Numbered from the stretch's first letter, positions 1-11,384 are shown. The stretch: DNA of 64,000 nucleotides from Raffaelea ambrosiae (GCA_002778195.1 PCDI01000002.1:1181550-1245549); one strand, 5' to 3'. A program made the numbers and translations. The notes: generated from the sequence alone by a model not told the origin.

Positions 1-42
1 CCCCCTGGATGACAGAATACACTGACGCACGTAACCTTTCAG

Positions 43-1601
43 GGCCCGCTGCAGACCTTCCCGGAGACGGTACCCCAGTCCGGCAAGAATGCCGGCAAAT
101 ACCTCTACCGTGACTGGGAGTTCTGGACCTGCGGCTTCTTCCCGGGCAACGTGTACTGCCTTCTCGAACGGTCCATCCGGTATCCCGGACACTTTCTGGA
201 GGGCGGAGACCCGGAACGCGTCAGCGCCGAGTCGCGCCAGGCCCTGCGAGAAAGCCTTCTGCAGGTGAGCCGGCGATGGAGCGAGCCGATGCACCAGATG
301 GCCCACCGGACGGACACGCACGACATCGGCTTCATAGTCGAGCCGGCACTGCGTCGAGACTACGAGCTGACCGGCAGCGACCGGAGCCGCCAGTCCATCC
401 TGACGGCGGCCGAGAGCCTGGCTAGCCGGTACAACGCAAAGGCCCGGGCCATCCGCAGCTGGGACAAGTTCATCAACAACCGCCACCACTACGTCAACAA
501 GGACAGCGGGTTCCTGGTGATTGTTGACAGTCTGTGCAGTAAGTTGACCTAGAAACGCCGGGGAGGCGCCGCACACGTGTACGCCCCAAACATGTGTACG
601 GCAACATGTATACGGCACACCGCATGCATACATACATACACGCATACACGCATGCACGCATACACGCACGCAAATATACACTCCCCCTCGCACAGCTGCA
701 CTCCAGGAGCACTCGTGGCAGCTAATCTCATGGCTTTCTTCCTCCGCCCCCCATACCCACAGATCTCGACCTTCTCTACTATGCGGGCCACCACTTCTCC
801 TCCCCGCGGCTGATCGACATAGCCACCGTCCATGCACACACGCTGCGCAAGACCCATTTGCGTGAGGTGGCTGCTGGTGGCTCCAAGTACCCGCTGTATT
901 CGACCTGCCATGTAGCCAACGTGGACCCGGAGACGGGCGAGGTCCTGCAGCGCATCACCGCCCAGGGCTTCTCGGACGAGTCGACGTGGGCGCGAGGCCA
1001 GGCATGGGCCATCCTCGGCTACGCCCAGACCTACACGTGGACCAAAGACCCCGTCTTTCTCGACACCACCTGCGGCCTGGCCCAGTACTTTGTCCACCGC
1101 ATGGAGTCCAGCCCGGCATGTGTCGAGGTGGCACTGCCAGACGGCCGCAAAGCAGGCCGCTACGTGCCGCTGTGGGACTTTGACGCGCCGGCCGACGAGG
1201 CCGACCCGCTGCGCGACAGCTCGGCGGGCGTCATTGCCGCCAACGGGATGCTCCTGCTGCACGCCGCCTTGATGGCGGCCGGCGATGTCGACGAGGCGCA
1301 GAAGTTCTTCCAGTACGCCGTCAAGATCGTCGGGGACACGCTGGACCTGTGCTATGCGCCAGGCCAGCTCCGGCTGGTGCCGGGCTCCGGCAAGGCAGCG
1401 GAGGAGAGCAGGGCACAGCCGGTGGCCGAGTGGGTATCTGGCGACGACGTTGCCGCCCAGCCGTTTGATGCCATTCTGACACGCGCAACAGCCAACTTTA
1501 ACGAGAACTGGACCGTCAAGTTCCACAACCACGGGCTGGTGTATGGAGACTATTTCCTGTTAGAGTTTGGGAACCGGCTGCTGCAGATGGGGTTCTGCTA
1601 G
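43..1601 (+). CDS. GH88 unsaturated glucuronyl hydrolase, 5' end missing
   Basis: Exons at about 43-538 and 763-1601. Position 43 follows a CTGAC branch-like site and a TTTCAG acceptor, so earlier exons lie outside the window. The join across the 224-base intron (GTAAGT...CACAG) restores a continuous frame reading VDSLCNLDLLYYAGHHF. The protein matches glycoside hydrolase family 88: RDWEFWTCGFFPGNVYCLLE near the start, the DTHDIGF segment carrying a conserved aspartate, then DESTWARGQAWAILGYAQTY and LRDSSAGVIAANGM, as in the (alpha/alpha)6-barrel. The family hydrates and so hydrolyses unsaturated uronic acids released by polysaccharide lyases from pectin, rhamnogalacturonan or glycosaminoglycans. 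The N-terminus is missing, so secretion cannot be judged. The next gene, on the same strand, is a Zn2Cys6 regulator. Family call firm; substrate unknown. Confidence 0.9.
620..675. repeat. Microsatellite (ACAT/ACGC) in GH88 intron
   Basis: Alternating purine-pyrimidine tract of ACAT, ACAC and ACGC units inside the GH88 intron. It produces spurious open frames on the minus strand. Confidence 0.8.
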
Positions 1602-1626
1602 AATGGGACGATACACAATGGGCACA

Positions 1627-1706
1627 GTGGACAGAGGGACAGAGGGGCAGAGGGACAGAGGACAGAGTGAACAGAATGAACGGAATGGACAGAGTGGACA
1701 GAATAG
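1627..1706. repeat. GACAGAG-like minisatellite
   Basis: Imperfect tandem GGACAGAG/GAACAGAAT units just after the GH88 stop codon, probably in its 3' UTR. Confidence 0.7.
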
Positions 1707-2286
1707 TTGTGCACGTAATAGAATTTAGACAGGCAATCACAGAATAGACGCCGACAGGTTGGCCGTGTCAGGAAGATGGCTGGCGAAAGATATGAACGCG
1801 CCTCAGTGTCGAGGATGCACCAGAAGGCTTGCTCATTTCCACTCGCTTCGTGGGCAACCGAAGTGGAAGCAGAAAGATCGCATATCCCTCCTCTGCCCCA
1901 TCCCATGGGCCAACACAAGATTTCTGGACACGTTTTCATCTGATGTTCATCCCATATATTTTCATCCCATGTTGCAGTCCATTCAAGTCATGTCCACTAT
2001 TTTCGGATTCCTCCAACGCAATCCAATTCCTATCCATTCCAGAGTCCCTTCTCACCCAGCCCCTGTGGAGACACCTGTATTTGCCTAGGCTAACTATGAC
2101 GTGTGAGCGCCTGAAGGTCTTCAGCTCCCACTAATGGGTGGCTGGATGCACTAACTAGTTAACTAATACTGCACAACCCCATGGCCTGTTCATTCTCGCA
2201 CCACGCGCGGCGTCTGGTCCGGACTGCCCCCGTCGCCCGCCGCTTGTCCTCTTAGGGCAGTGATGGTCCTTGTGCGGAGCGCGTAT

Positions 2287-2337
2287 GCCCTGCTCGCCCC
2301 TGCTCACCCCTGCTACCCCTGCTCACCCCTGCTCCCC
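2287..2337. repeat. CCCCTGCTCA tandem repeat
   Basis: Five to six imperfect 10-base units (CCCCTGCTCA, CCCCTGCTAC). About 225 bases upstream of the proposed ATG of the transcription factor. Confidence 0.7.
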
Positions 2338-2561
2338 CCAGCTTAACCCCCCCGCCCCAGCTGAATCCGAGAGTGGAGACCGGGGTGTTCAGCGACTCAA
2401 CGGTCGCCAGGTGCTGCTCATAGCGAGGCTCTGCTCCCCGGAGTGCGGCCTTATCTACTCCGTGTTCCTTCCACCCCAGACAGCTCCTGCGTCAGCCAAC
2501 AGCCCTTCCCGCTGGGACCACCTGCCCACAGCACCACTACCACTCACTCTTCCGGACCGCA

Positions 2562-5500
2562 ATGACGGCGCACCCCGAGGCCAGCGGCCCTGATGGCGAG
2601 TACGAAGAGGCAGCCGCCCCGCAAATCCGACCCAAGAACGAAGAGGCTCCAGAAGAAACGCCGGCGTACGTGTGTACCAATTCTTGCATGCCCGGGGCCG
2701 GGACGACTAAGCTAATGTTTCCCGTCGGTCTGTTGCAGATGCCAGTCGTGCCGCAAGAAGAAGTCCAAGTGTTCGAGACAGCAGCCTTGTTCGCAATGCG
2801 TCAAATCTGGTGAGACTGTGCGGGGCGAGGCTGCCTTTCTGGCGGTTTCTGGCGGTTTCTGGCGATTCCTGGCCATTACTGAAATATTTGGCAACTAATA
2901 CTCTATAGGCGTCGAGTGTACCTACGAAGACCGCAGGCTGAAGGGCGGCATCAAGACCGGTGTCGTAGAACGCATCAGCCAGCGCATAGGCAAGTCCGAC
3001 CTTTTTTGGAGACAATTAAGACCATTCTGGAGACGTTTAAGACCATTTTGGAGACACATTTGGGGGCATTGCAATCTTGGAGCTTTAATATTGGACAGAC
3101 TGTTTTGCGTGCTGTCTTTGAAACCCGTTTTTGAATTCTGTCTCTGATCCTGCCCTGAACACCCTGCCCTTGGACCCCCTGCCTGGAACAATGCCCCTGT
3201 ACCACCAGACTAACACTCCCAGATGCCTTGGAGAACATGTTCCTGGGGCAGGGCATCCTGCTCCAGCAATTCATGCGCGATGTCGTCAGCGGGAACAGTG
3301 TCAACACCACCGGCCGCCAGGGTGCGCTCTACCCCCCGGCAACGCTGATGGGCGGCGAGCCCCCGGCCCAGCTCCGCGTCTATGCCGACCAGCTCAGGGA
3401 GACCCTCACCTCACTGGCTGCAGACGGCGACCATGGCCGGCTCGTCGAAGATGCCACTGGCACCAGCCAAGCGACCACGATTACTCCGTCGACCACAGCG
3501 ACAACTGGGACAGCCGCGATTCCTGCAGCCAACGCGGCCACAATCACCACCACCACCGCCTCCACCACGGCTGCTCCCGTAGCGGTCTCGGCCACTGGCA
3601 AGCACAAACGAGCCTTTGAGCCCTTCATCCCGTCCAAACGACGTCCGACCATCACTCTGCCTGCCAACGACCTCTGCGCCGTCCACCCATTGCCAAAGGC
3701 CATCGAGGATGTTCTCGCCGTCTACTTCAAGCTCGTCCATCCCTGGATGCCCGTCCTGCACCCGGCCACCTTCTCCAGGCGCGTCCGCGAGCCAGACCGC
3801 CCCGAGGGCCTGACCATGATCCTCAATGCTGTCGTGGCTGTCGCCGCCAAGTTCGTGTCCAAGTCCAACCCCGACGAGGTCCTCGACCTCGGCGAGTATG
3901 CCGACGTGTGCCGACGGAGAGTCATCGCGTCCGCCGCAGAAGTCAGCTCCATCGATGCCGTGCAGGCACTGTTGCTGGTCGTGATGGACACCCTGAACTC
4001 TGGCAGCAGCTCGTCTCCGTGGTCTCTGGTCGCCCTCGTCGCCCGCAAGATCGACGACCTGCGCCTGTTCACCGAGGATCCCTCGCTTCCCGAAGGCGTC
4101 TGCGGCGAGTTCTTCATGCACACGTCGCAGTTTCCTCAGCCGCAGCCGGCCACGACCTGGCTCGAGGTCGAGGAGCAGAGGCGGGTCTTTTGGCTGGCTT
4201 TTCTGATGGACCGTTTCTGCAGCATATCCACCGGGTAAGGACAGTTTTGTACTGCAGTCGCCAGGAAAGCTCGCCAGGAAAGCTGGCACTCGAATTTTTT
4301 TTCTTTTTCTTTTTTTCTAGCTAACAAAGACTCGGCACTGCGTCAACAGGTCGTCGCCCATGATTGCCAGCAAGAGCGTCCGCAGACGGCTCCCCTGCGA
4401 CGGATGCATGTGGGAGAGAGACCAGGCCGTCGAGACGTCCTACTTCAAGCCCGACGACCAGCCGCAAAACGACGAAGCGGCCACCGTCGTCGACGAGCCG
4501 TCGTCCTTTTCGCTCACCTATTCCAACCGCGAAGACTCCAACAACATCGGCGGTCTGGCCTACACCATCGAGGCCACCGAGGCGCTCTCCCTCATCGCCA
4601 AGTTCAACCTCCGCCATCCGCTGCGCCCGGAGAATGCCAGCCAGCTGTCGGTCTGGCTCAACCGCTTCCGGCAGCTCGACTCCCAGCTCCTGCAGTCTGT
4701 CCCATCATCCCTGTTTTTTGTCTTTCTCTCGTTCCGTTTCTGTCTTTTGGGGCCAGACCGTCTCGGCTGACATGCTCCTCTGCACAGGTGGGATCTCTCC
4801 CTGACGCAGAAATGGAGAGACGTGCGCGTCGTCAACGGCTACATCGATCCCAACCTCACCCAGGCCCACCTCACGCACAACGCAGCCATCATCATGCTGC
4901 ACCGCACCCTCGCCCACCCCCTCCCCCAGACGCGCATGTGGCTGTCCGGCTTGATCTCCGCCGCATCCCGGGAGTCGTGCATCACCGCTGCCATGAAAAT
5001 CGACAAGATCTCCCGCCGCTATCTGGCCGTGAGCGACGGCATTGTCCCGCCACAGTTCGCCCTGAGCTTGTTCATTGCAGGCCAAGTCCTCCTGGGTAAG
5101 CTCTGCTTGCGTCTCTGTTCCTTTTTTGCACCCGCTCCACGGAAGAACAAAACACAAGAACACACAGAACACACAGAGCGCTTGCCTAACTCGCCCAGCA
5201 CAAGCATCCTACTTCGCCGTCCAGCCGCCCGACGAGGTCGGGTCCATCATCTCGTCTCTGAACGAAGTCTCGCGCCGCCTCTCCGTCGACGCGCAGGACT
5301 ACAACATGATGCCCGAGACGCCGGCAGCCAAGCTGGCCCGAGCACTGGCCGACCAGCGCGACCACGACCTGCCCACGTCTCAGCCGCCAGGACTTGGTGT
5401 CTCCAGGCCACAGAAGGCCGCACACTTCCCCGACTTTTACCAGGTAAACACCCGGGACGCCCCCAACGTCTTGCAGCACTGCATCCCGTCCGTGTCGAGC

Positions 5501-5734
5501 GGCGTGAGCCCGGGGGATCTGGTCTCCTTTCGGCAAGACGACTCTGTCACCGACCTTGTGGCCCAGTCCATGATTCCAGGAGGCCGAAACTTACCCTGGC
5601 CCCTGTCGGCTCCGGGCATGGGACGCCAGGTCATTTGCGATGCAACCGGTGTAGAGACCAGCCCTGGCGACCGCGACTTCGATCTGTTTGCAGAGATTCG
5701 CAGGCTCGAGCCGAGAGGAAAGGAGCCCGGCTAG
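2562..5734 (+). CDS. Zn2Cys6 fungal-specific transcription factor
   Basis: Proposed exons 2562-2665, 2739-2809, 2909-2989, 3223-4234, 4350-4694, 4788-5095 and 5199-5734 give 818 aa. A complete Zn2Cys6 cluster spans exons 1-3 (C36, C39, C46, C52, C55, C62; core CQSCRKKKSKC), followed by ISQRIDALENMFLGQG, probably a linker/coiled coil. Residues of the fungal-specific middle homology region follow: VYFKLVHPWMPVLHPATF, FWLAFLMDRFCSISTG and the typical RRRLPCDG. Expected role: nuclear regulator binding CGG-type sites. Intron 3 (2990-3222) appears to use a GC donor (AG|GCAAGT) and contains a short tandem repeat. The start is uncertain: ATG 2562 suits the strong GTACGT donor; ATG 2593 with a donor at 2670 would give a basic N-terminus (RRRTCQSC). 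The neighbours GH88 and AA9 hint at a carbohydrate-related target, which is inference. Confidence 0.9.
3007..3062 (+). repeat. Intronic ~20-base tandem repeat
   Basis: Three imperfect copies of TTTGGAGACAATTAAGACCA-like units lie inside intron 3 of the Zn2Cys6 gene, just after its putative GC donor. Confidence 0.65.
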
Positions 5735-6474
5735 CAGTGGAGGGCTTGGGTGCATAGTCGTAGCATTGACAGCGTACACGTGTGCTTCTGATTCCAAGTC
5801 TTTGCCATTTATCCAGATTAAATCACAACTATATCCGGGATTCCAGTCGCCGTTCACTGATGGGCGATCAGAGGGCCCAATTTATCCCCGCCAATGGCTC
5901 TTTGTGAGCCTCGGAACGAGTGATAGCGGGCACGACCCGTCAGCTTCCTTGGGTCCAGCAATCCTTTTTTTTTCCTATTCCAAATCTGGGTTTTCACAGT
6001 GTGATTGGCTACACGTGCCTCCCTCCGTTGACCAGCACCCTTCATATACTATAGTAACATGCCGTGAAAATTCTCGGAAGCTGGTGCCGTTGTCGAAATA
6101 CCTGGGAGGCCACCAGCGGAGAAGGAAATGTGCTCAGTTTAATTTACTGCCGCTTTGCCGTTCATATACCTCTTGCATGTGGTCGGTCGACTCCGTTTAG
6201 CTTAGCTCCCCAATGCGCGTCAAGGGGCAAATGCCGAGTTGTCGACTCGGCCAGTCTCGCTGGAGAAACTGTATTCCTGCCAGTGCCTGTAGCTTCTCGT
6301 GGGTAAATAAATGCCAAGAGAGAGCCCGACATATCTCTGGCTGGTCGACTCGTACCTTTCAAACAGTACTTCTTCTCCTGCAAGACACACCCCAGACCAC
6401 AACACCAGTCTGATTCCACACCGACCTCGTCGTTTCTCACGCCACCAAGCTCCTTCTACAGTCTACTTGCTCAA
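5735..6474. other. Intergenic region and AA9 promoter
   Basis: No gene seen. It separates the transcription factor from the AA9 gene and should contain the AA9 promoter and 5' UTR. Confidence 0.6.
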
Positions 6475-7266
6475 ATGAAGCTCGATCTCGCCGCAGCTGT
6501 GCTGTCTCTGGCGTCACTGGCAGCTGGCCACGGCGCCGTGACAAGCTATGTGATCAACGACAAGACCTACAACGGGTACGACGGCTTTGCCCCCTCGACG
6601 TCTGGCAAGACCATCCAGCGGCAATGGCCCGACTACAATCCAATCATGACGTCAACAAGCTCCAAGATGCTGTGCAATGGCGGCACGTCCGCAGACCTGT
6701 CTGCTCCCGTCAATGCAGGCGACAATGTCACGGCCGTTTGGAAGCAGTGGACGCACCAGCAAGGTCCCGTCATGGTGTGGATGTTCAAATGTGCGGGCGA
6801 ATTCTCGTCGTGCACCGGGGCGGGCAAGGGCTGGTTTAAAATCGACCAACTCGGCCTCACCTCTCCGCCGCTGGCGAGCAACAACTGGGGAACTGCCCTG
6901 GTATACAAAAACTTGAAGTGGACCAGCACAATTCCCAAAAGCCTCGCACCAGGCAACTATCTGATTCGCCACGAGCTTCTCGCCTTGCACCAATCCAACA
7001 CTCCGCAGTTCTATCCCGAGTGTGCTCAGCTTGTTGTTTCTGGAACTGGAACCTCGCTTCCTCCGGCGGATTTCTTGTATACCATTCCCACTTACGCGCC
7101 CATGTCCGACCCTGGAGTCACTGTATGTATATGCCTGGTGAAAAGAATAACTGGACGCCACTGCTGGGCTGTCTGCTAACGTATCTTGCAGATCGACGTC
7201 TATTCAAGCAAGGCTACAACGTACACCTGTCCTGGAGGCCCTATTTGGTCTGGGTTCTCTTCTTGA
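6475..7266 (+). CDS. AA9 lytic polysaccharide monooxygenase (former GH61), secreted
   Basis: Exons 6475-7122 and 7192-7266; the intron (GTATGT...TTGCAG) is phase 0; 240 aa. A signal peptide of about 18 residues ends in AAG before H19, which becomes the mature N-terminal histidine of the copper 'histidine brace'. The second brace histidine is probably H94 in THQQGPVMVWM, a variant common in one AA9 subgroup. H166 (RHELLALHQ) and the axial Y180 (QFYPECAQL) are present. AA9 enzymes cleave cellulose or related beta-glucans oxidatively outside the cell. The protein ends shortly after the catalytic domain, with no CBM1 or GPI site. The family call is secure; C1/C4 regioselectivity cannot be read from sequence. 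Confidence 0.94.
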
Positions 7267-7623
7267 GCTGGGATGCAGAGTCTATTTTGTACATTTCGCA
7301 CTTGGACGGATAGCGAGTCAACTTATCATTCTTGTTTGCCGTATCATAGACTAAACGAAGTTGCGTGAAATGACATGTTATGTGAGCCCTTGTTCCTTTC
7401 TCAACAAGATCAATCTCGTGAAAATCAAAGAGAGAAAACAGAAAGACAAGAGACAAAAGACAAGAAGACACAAGACACAGGACACAAGACAAAGAACAAA
7501 AGACAATTAAACAAAAAAAAAAGCCAAAAGAATCTTAAACCAGAACCAGAAACATGCAAGGAGACAAATCCATCAATGAAACCAAAGCCAGAGACAACGC
7601 AATTTCAAACGTAGACCGCACTA
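7267..7623. other. Convergent intergenic spacer
   Basis: An A-rich stretch (about 7400-7560: AAAGACAAGAGACA-type runs) between the AA9 gene and the minus-strand C2H2 gene. Nothing coding is apparent. Confidence 0.5.
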
Positions 7624-8489
7624 TCAACGGTCTCTCTTGGACGATGAAGGGCTGGATGGATTTTTTGGACATTTCTCCTCATGGCGCTTTGCGTTGTCGA
7701 CGCGAAAAATACGCTTGCAGTATTGGCAGGGTCTCTCCGGGCAAGGTATCCCAGTCTTCTCGGCCCATTCTCTATGACTGTGCCAGTAATGGCGGTTCAT
7801 ATCCCTCCTTTGTCCGCACTTCATGGCACAAGAGTCGTCGGCTTCGCACTCCACAGGCCTCGAATGATTTCTTTGATGTTTGCTACGTGGCGAGCAGTCA
7901 GCTTTTCGGTTCGAAAATGACAGGCTATAATTCTTGCTCACTTCAGGTCATGTTGGGTATTGTAGGAAGCTTGGCAAATCGATCCGTTCTTAAGTTTTTG
8001 CTTGCAGGGGTATGGCCCCATGCCGTCTTTCCTCTGTTTGTGTTTTCCGCTTGCGCTGGCAGCTGTGTCGGGTTGAACTTGCGTAGGAATGTCTCCCATC
8101 TGGCCGTCGAACACAAATCCGGGTTGGAATAGGGTAGCAGAAACTTGTAGTATGGATTGCTGGTTGTATGTATTGCCAGTCTCCTCGTGATAATGAGCTC
8201 CTGGGGTAAAATCCATGGTATTGGGGCTGTTGTCCTAAGGGACGTAGCTCTCACCAAGAGCGTGACTGTTGTGATCAGCACTTGGTACCAAAACGTTGTT
8301 GGTATAATACAAAGGAGTCGGATCGAGGGGTGTCTGGTAAGAGGGACCGGGGTGTATGTCACCCTCCATTAGTTGGTCGAAGTTCTGGGAATCTGGAATA
8401 TATTCGGCTGGGTCATATGTCAGAGAAACATCATGGTAAGAAGACTGGTGGCTCGTCATGCCCGTGGGAAGCCCAAACTCGTCCGACAT
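7624..8489 (-). CDS. C2H2-type zinc-finger protein
   Basis: Best model: complement of 7624-7882, 7942-8226 and 8311-8489 (240 aa), start uncertain. The 59-base intron 7883-7941 (GTGAGC...CTGAC...GTAG) joins ...NTQHDLN to KHQRNHSRPVEC and completes a zinc finger. Two further Cys/His pairs follow (CAMKCGQRRDMNRHYWHSH and CPERPCQYCKRIFRVDNAKRH), then a Ser/Lys tail. The N-terminal half is low-complexity, rich in Pro, Tyr, Asp and Ser, as in fungal activators. An in-frame TAG at 8235-8237 would break the upstream frame; an 84-base intron 8227-8310 with a weak GTATTA donor removes it. Otherwise the gene starts at ATG 8216 or is disrupted. An earlier exon near 8660-8790 is possible. Probably a nucleic-acid-binding regulator; target unknown. 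Confidence 0.65.
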
Positions 8490-9056
8490 GCCGGCGGCAA
8501 TACAGAACCAGTCCCAGAGCATATCAGGCTCGTGCGGGCAAGGGCAAAGAAGAAGGCTGGGTGGCAACGTTGAACAGCGTGAGTTAGCAAAGTGGAGATA
8601 TCGTCCCGGGAGATATACGACAGCAACAAACCAATCCTCAGTACAAGCCCAGCGATCAGGTAATGTCCACGAATTCGGGGGCGTACCGCCATTCGGGATT
8701 TGCATGCTCCTGGCATAAATGTAGTACAACTTGACTAAGGGCTTGGATATGCTGCAGATGAGCTGTGTTCATGGCCGACTCGGGCTGAACTTGCACAATT
8801 CTTGAGAGGCCTACTGGCGTATTTATCCCCGCGAGCTGCATTTCTCGTTGAAGCTGTAGTAGCAGTGAACATCTTCATACAACAATACGGAGTCTCCATA
8901 CACTAGCGCGATAACAAGGGGAAAACCAATGGGGCGGCGAGATGGACTGCGCAGCAAAGTGAGCAAGGCTCGTTTGTAAGGCGTCCATTCGATCCTTCAA
9001 AAAACAATTCTGGAGTGTTCCATGTTTCACTCCATCTGTGGCCTACCGGATATGGT

Positions 9057-9085
9057 GAGGCCTACTGAGGCCTACTGAGGCCTAC
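9057..9085. repeat. GAGGCCTACT triplicate repeat
   Basis: Three perfect tandem copies of a 10-base unit, with another GAGGCCTACT about 80 bases downstream next to a C homopolymer. Confidence 0.75.
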
Positions 9086-9175
9086 TTCATCTCGCTACGT
9101 TGTACACCTTGCTGTCTGTAAGATTTCTGGCTGCCTGAATATGCAGCTGGGATGCATTGGTGTTGAGGCCTACTG

Positions 9176-9192
9176 CCCCCCCCCCCCCCCCC
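9176..9192. repeat. Poly-C run
   Basis: Seventeen consecutive C residues; a likely place for sequencing-length error. Confidence 0.85.
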
Positions 9193-9464
9193 AAGATGCA
9201 TGTGGCATTTCATTGGTCAGAAGACTATCTGCAAAGCTGCCCAATTGATGGGCCGGACGTCGGGGTGTCTCGTGTAGCCTGGAAGTACAGCTGTATAGTG
9301 TCGCTTGCCAGCTGCGCATTTAATATCCCGCACTTTAGTAAGGGTGCAGCCGGTTCGGGCGTCTGCTTCTCCAATCCGTTCAACGCTTGATCAAGGGAAG
9401 AGCCCCATCGAAATAAAAGTCACCAAAACAATATACGACTTTTATCAGACAAGACGACACCAAA

Positions 9465-11384
9465 ATGCCAAGTATCGCACGGGGAAAAGCTATGCCTGTC
9501 AGGGCCAAGCTTGCTAGACGGTTCTACGAGCCTATCGTGTTTCTGTGTGCTTTGACTGGGACCTGCAATAACAAGCGGAAGTCGCGGGCAAACGATTCAG
9601 CGAGCAGTTTAGCTGACAAGGAGCATGTTTTCCACGATTTCGTCAACAAGCTGTGCCAGCTGTGCAACTCAGAAGCTGGGCCAGACACTATCACGGCCAT
9701 GGTCGTGTTGAGCAACACCGGTGAAACAGAATTCCGATTTGCTTCCAACCAGCGGTCGCGGGAAAAACTGGAGACCACACGGGATTATATATGCAAAATA
9801 ATTAAGCTGATCTGCCAGGGAGACAGCAAACAAGGGCAGGCTAGTCTGCGGCCTGACTTGCTGCGGTCTGACTTGCTGCGGTTGTGCATTGACTTCTGCA
9901 AGGACAAAATTCACCCCTACGCGAAATCCATATACAAAAACTGCCAGCCTTGTTTAGACAGGCTAGCGAACGAGCCAGCTTTAGGAGGCAAGTCTAGAAG
10001 ATCCTGACAAGTAGGATTGCACTCGGAGAGGTTTCATGCTAATTTTCTGTCAAAGACGAGGACAACGACCTGGAATCAGAGCTCAAGATGCTCCAGTCTT
10101 TGACGAAGGACTGCTATGCAAAGAAGCAGGACACCCGATGTTTGTGAAACTCCTACCTTCCACTTTCTTTTCTTTTTCTGTTTCGTTGTGGACGCCCCAA
10201 AGATACTAACGCCAGGCTCAGACTACGAACGCCTGATCGAGAAATCCTTCTCTCTAGACAAGAACGAGGATGTTCTGGAGAGAATGAATCTGAAAACAGA
10301 ACAGGATCAGACAACCGAGAAAGAATGCTGGTGTGAGCTTGTCCATGCTATCGGGCGCCTGCAGTCTTATTATCGTGCTGTCAAGAGTATCACAAAGGCG
10401 CCCAGCCACTGGCCAAATCTATTTTACAACTTCCGCGTGACCTTTGTCGATTCCAGCGAGCCAATCAAGAATCCCATGACACACAAACCGAGGCTGGGAG
10501 GGCAATGCGCACACGAGATCATTGGGCGGATGACATCGTCCCCTGATGAGATGGAAACGTATCGAAGACTCGCCGAGGAGTACCAGAAGTTCGATCTGGA
10601 CAACAAAATCCTGGATTATGCGACCAGGACCTCATTTCGACCGTGCGTCCACGCAGAAGTGCTGCTTCTTGAATCTGTATTGCAAGACGGCGATACCAGC
10701 CCAGCTCGGTTCTTCTCCGGGTACAAATACATTGGTTGCAGCAAGCCAACCTGCCGGCTCTGTGGATACTACTTCACCGCTCATCCGAGCGACGTTCAGG
10801 TGCGGCCAGTTCACGTCAATCTCTATCCAAACTGGAGGGCACCAGATGTTTACAGCGATGATGAAGTCAAACAGCGCGAGAGGATTCTTAACAACATGAT
10901 CGTTAAAATCAGGCAGGATGTGTTCCGGACGCTGAAGGAGAAAATTGCCGACTGGAAAAAACATGATTCCACAATCACAGACACGGCCAACCAAGTTTCC
11001 CTGGATGGACTCTCGGACGTTTTCAGGGGTCTTTCCGTCCGAAGCCATGCAAACTCAGACAGGGCGAACCAGCCATCCCTGTATGACATTTTCGAGGATC
11101 CGGAAAGCCAATCGCCTGATAGAAGTGGGAAGACAGGGAGGACTTATGAAGCTCCCCAGTTTCAGAGCCGCAACAGCGAGGACTGCAGCCTGGCGGCTGC
11201 GAGAGAAGAGCAGCCAGATGGCCAGGGTCTTCAAGAAACTGAAACCTCATCTGTGCTTGGAATTGCCTCCGAGAGCGGAGACGAGAGCGGGGATTTCGTG
11301 GACATTGCACGCGAGGAGACAGCGGTAGACGATTCCGCAGATGAGGAAGACGGGGTGATAGTGTTTCGCGGGAGGAGGAAATAA
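9465..11384 (+). CDS. OTT_1508-type predicted deaminase, fungal
   Basis: Proposed exons 9465-9987, 10056-10139 and about 10222-11384 (589 aa). Intron 1 appears to be GC-AG (AG|GCAAGT); it joins ANEPALG to DEDNDLESELK in frame. The intron 2 acceptor is 10221 or 10215, both in frame. The C-terminal half carries the zinc-dependent deaminase signature: PCVHAEVLLLE (H346, E348) followed by GCSKPTCRLCGYYF (C380, C383). I read this as the fungal OTT_1508-like family of the cytidine-deaminase superfamily, whose substrates (nucleic acid or nucleotide) are uncharacterised. The N-terminal 200 residues are Cys/Lys-rich and helical-looking. The tail after about residue 490 is acidic and Ser-rich, probably disordered. 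No signal peptide or membrane segment. No partner gene is obvious, although the minus-strand neighbour ends 140 bases away. Confidence 0.78.

Larger units (their letters stand above)
1602..2561. other. Intergenic region, GH88 to Zn2Cys6 gene
   Basis: No convincing gene. It holds a GACAGAG-type minisatellite (about 1627-1706) in the GH88 3' flank and a CCCCTGCTCA repeat (about 2287-2337) in the presumed promoter of the downstream regulator. Confidence 0.6.
8490..9464. other. Intergenic region with short repeats
   Basis: Contains a GAGGCCTACT tandem repeat (9057-9085, a further copy near 9165) and a C17 run (9176-9192). A possible upstream exon of the C2H2 gene lies in the first 300 bases; otherwise no gene is supported. 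Confidence 0.5.

Noticed and set aside
549..1532. 327-codon open frame on the minus strand across GH88
   Set aside because: It is antisense to the conserved GH88 exon and has no domain; GC-rich codon bias leaves the opposite strand open.
3411..4289. 292-codon minus-strand frame
   Set aside because: Antisense to the middle homology region of the Zn2Cys6 factor.
43..7266. GH88, Zn2Cys6 factor and AA9 as a biosynthetic gene cluster
   Set aside because: No backbone enzyme (PKS, NRPS, terpene cyclase) is present; the grouping looks like degradative genes near a regulator.
7681..8132. Plus-strand frames across the C2H2 gene
   Set aside because: The zinc-finger Cys/His pattern and splice sites fit only the minus strand.
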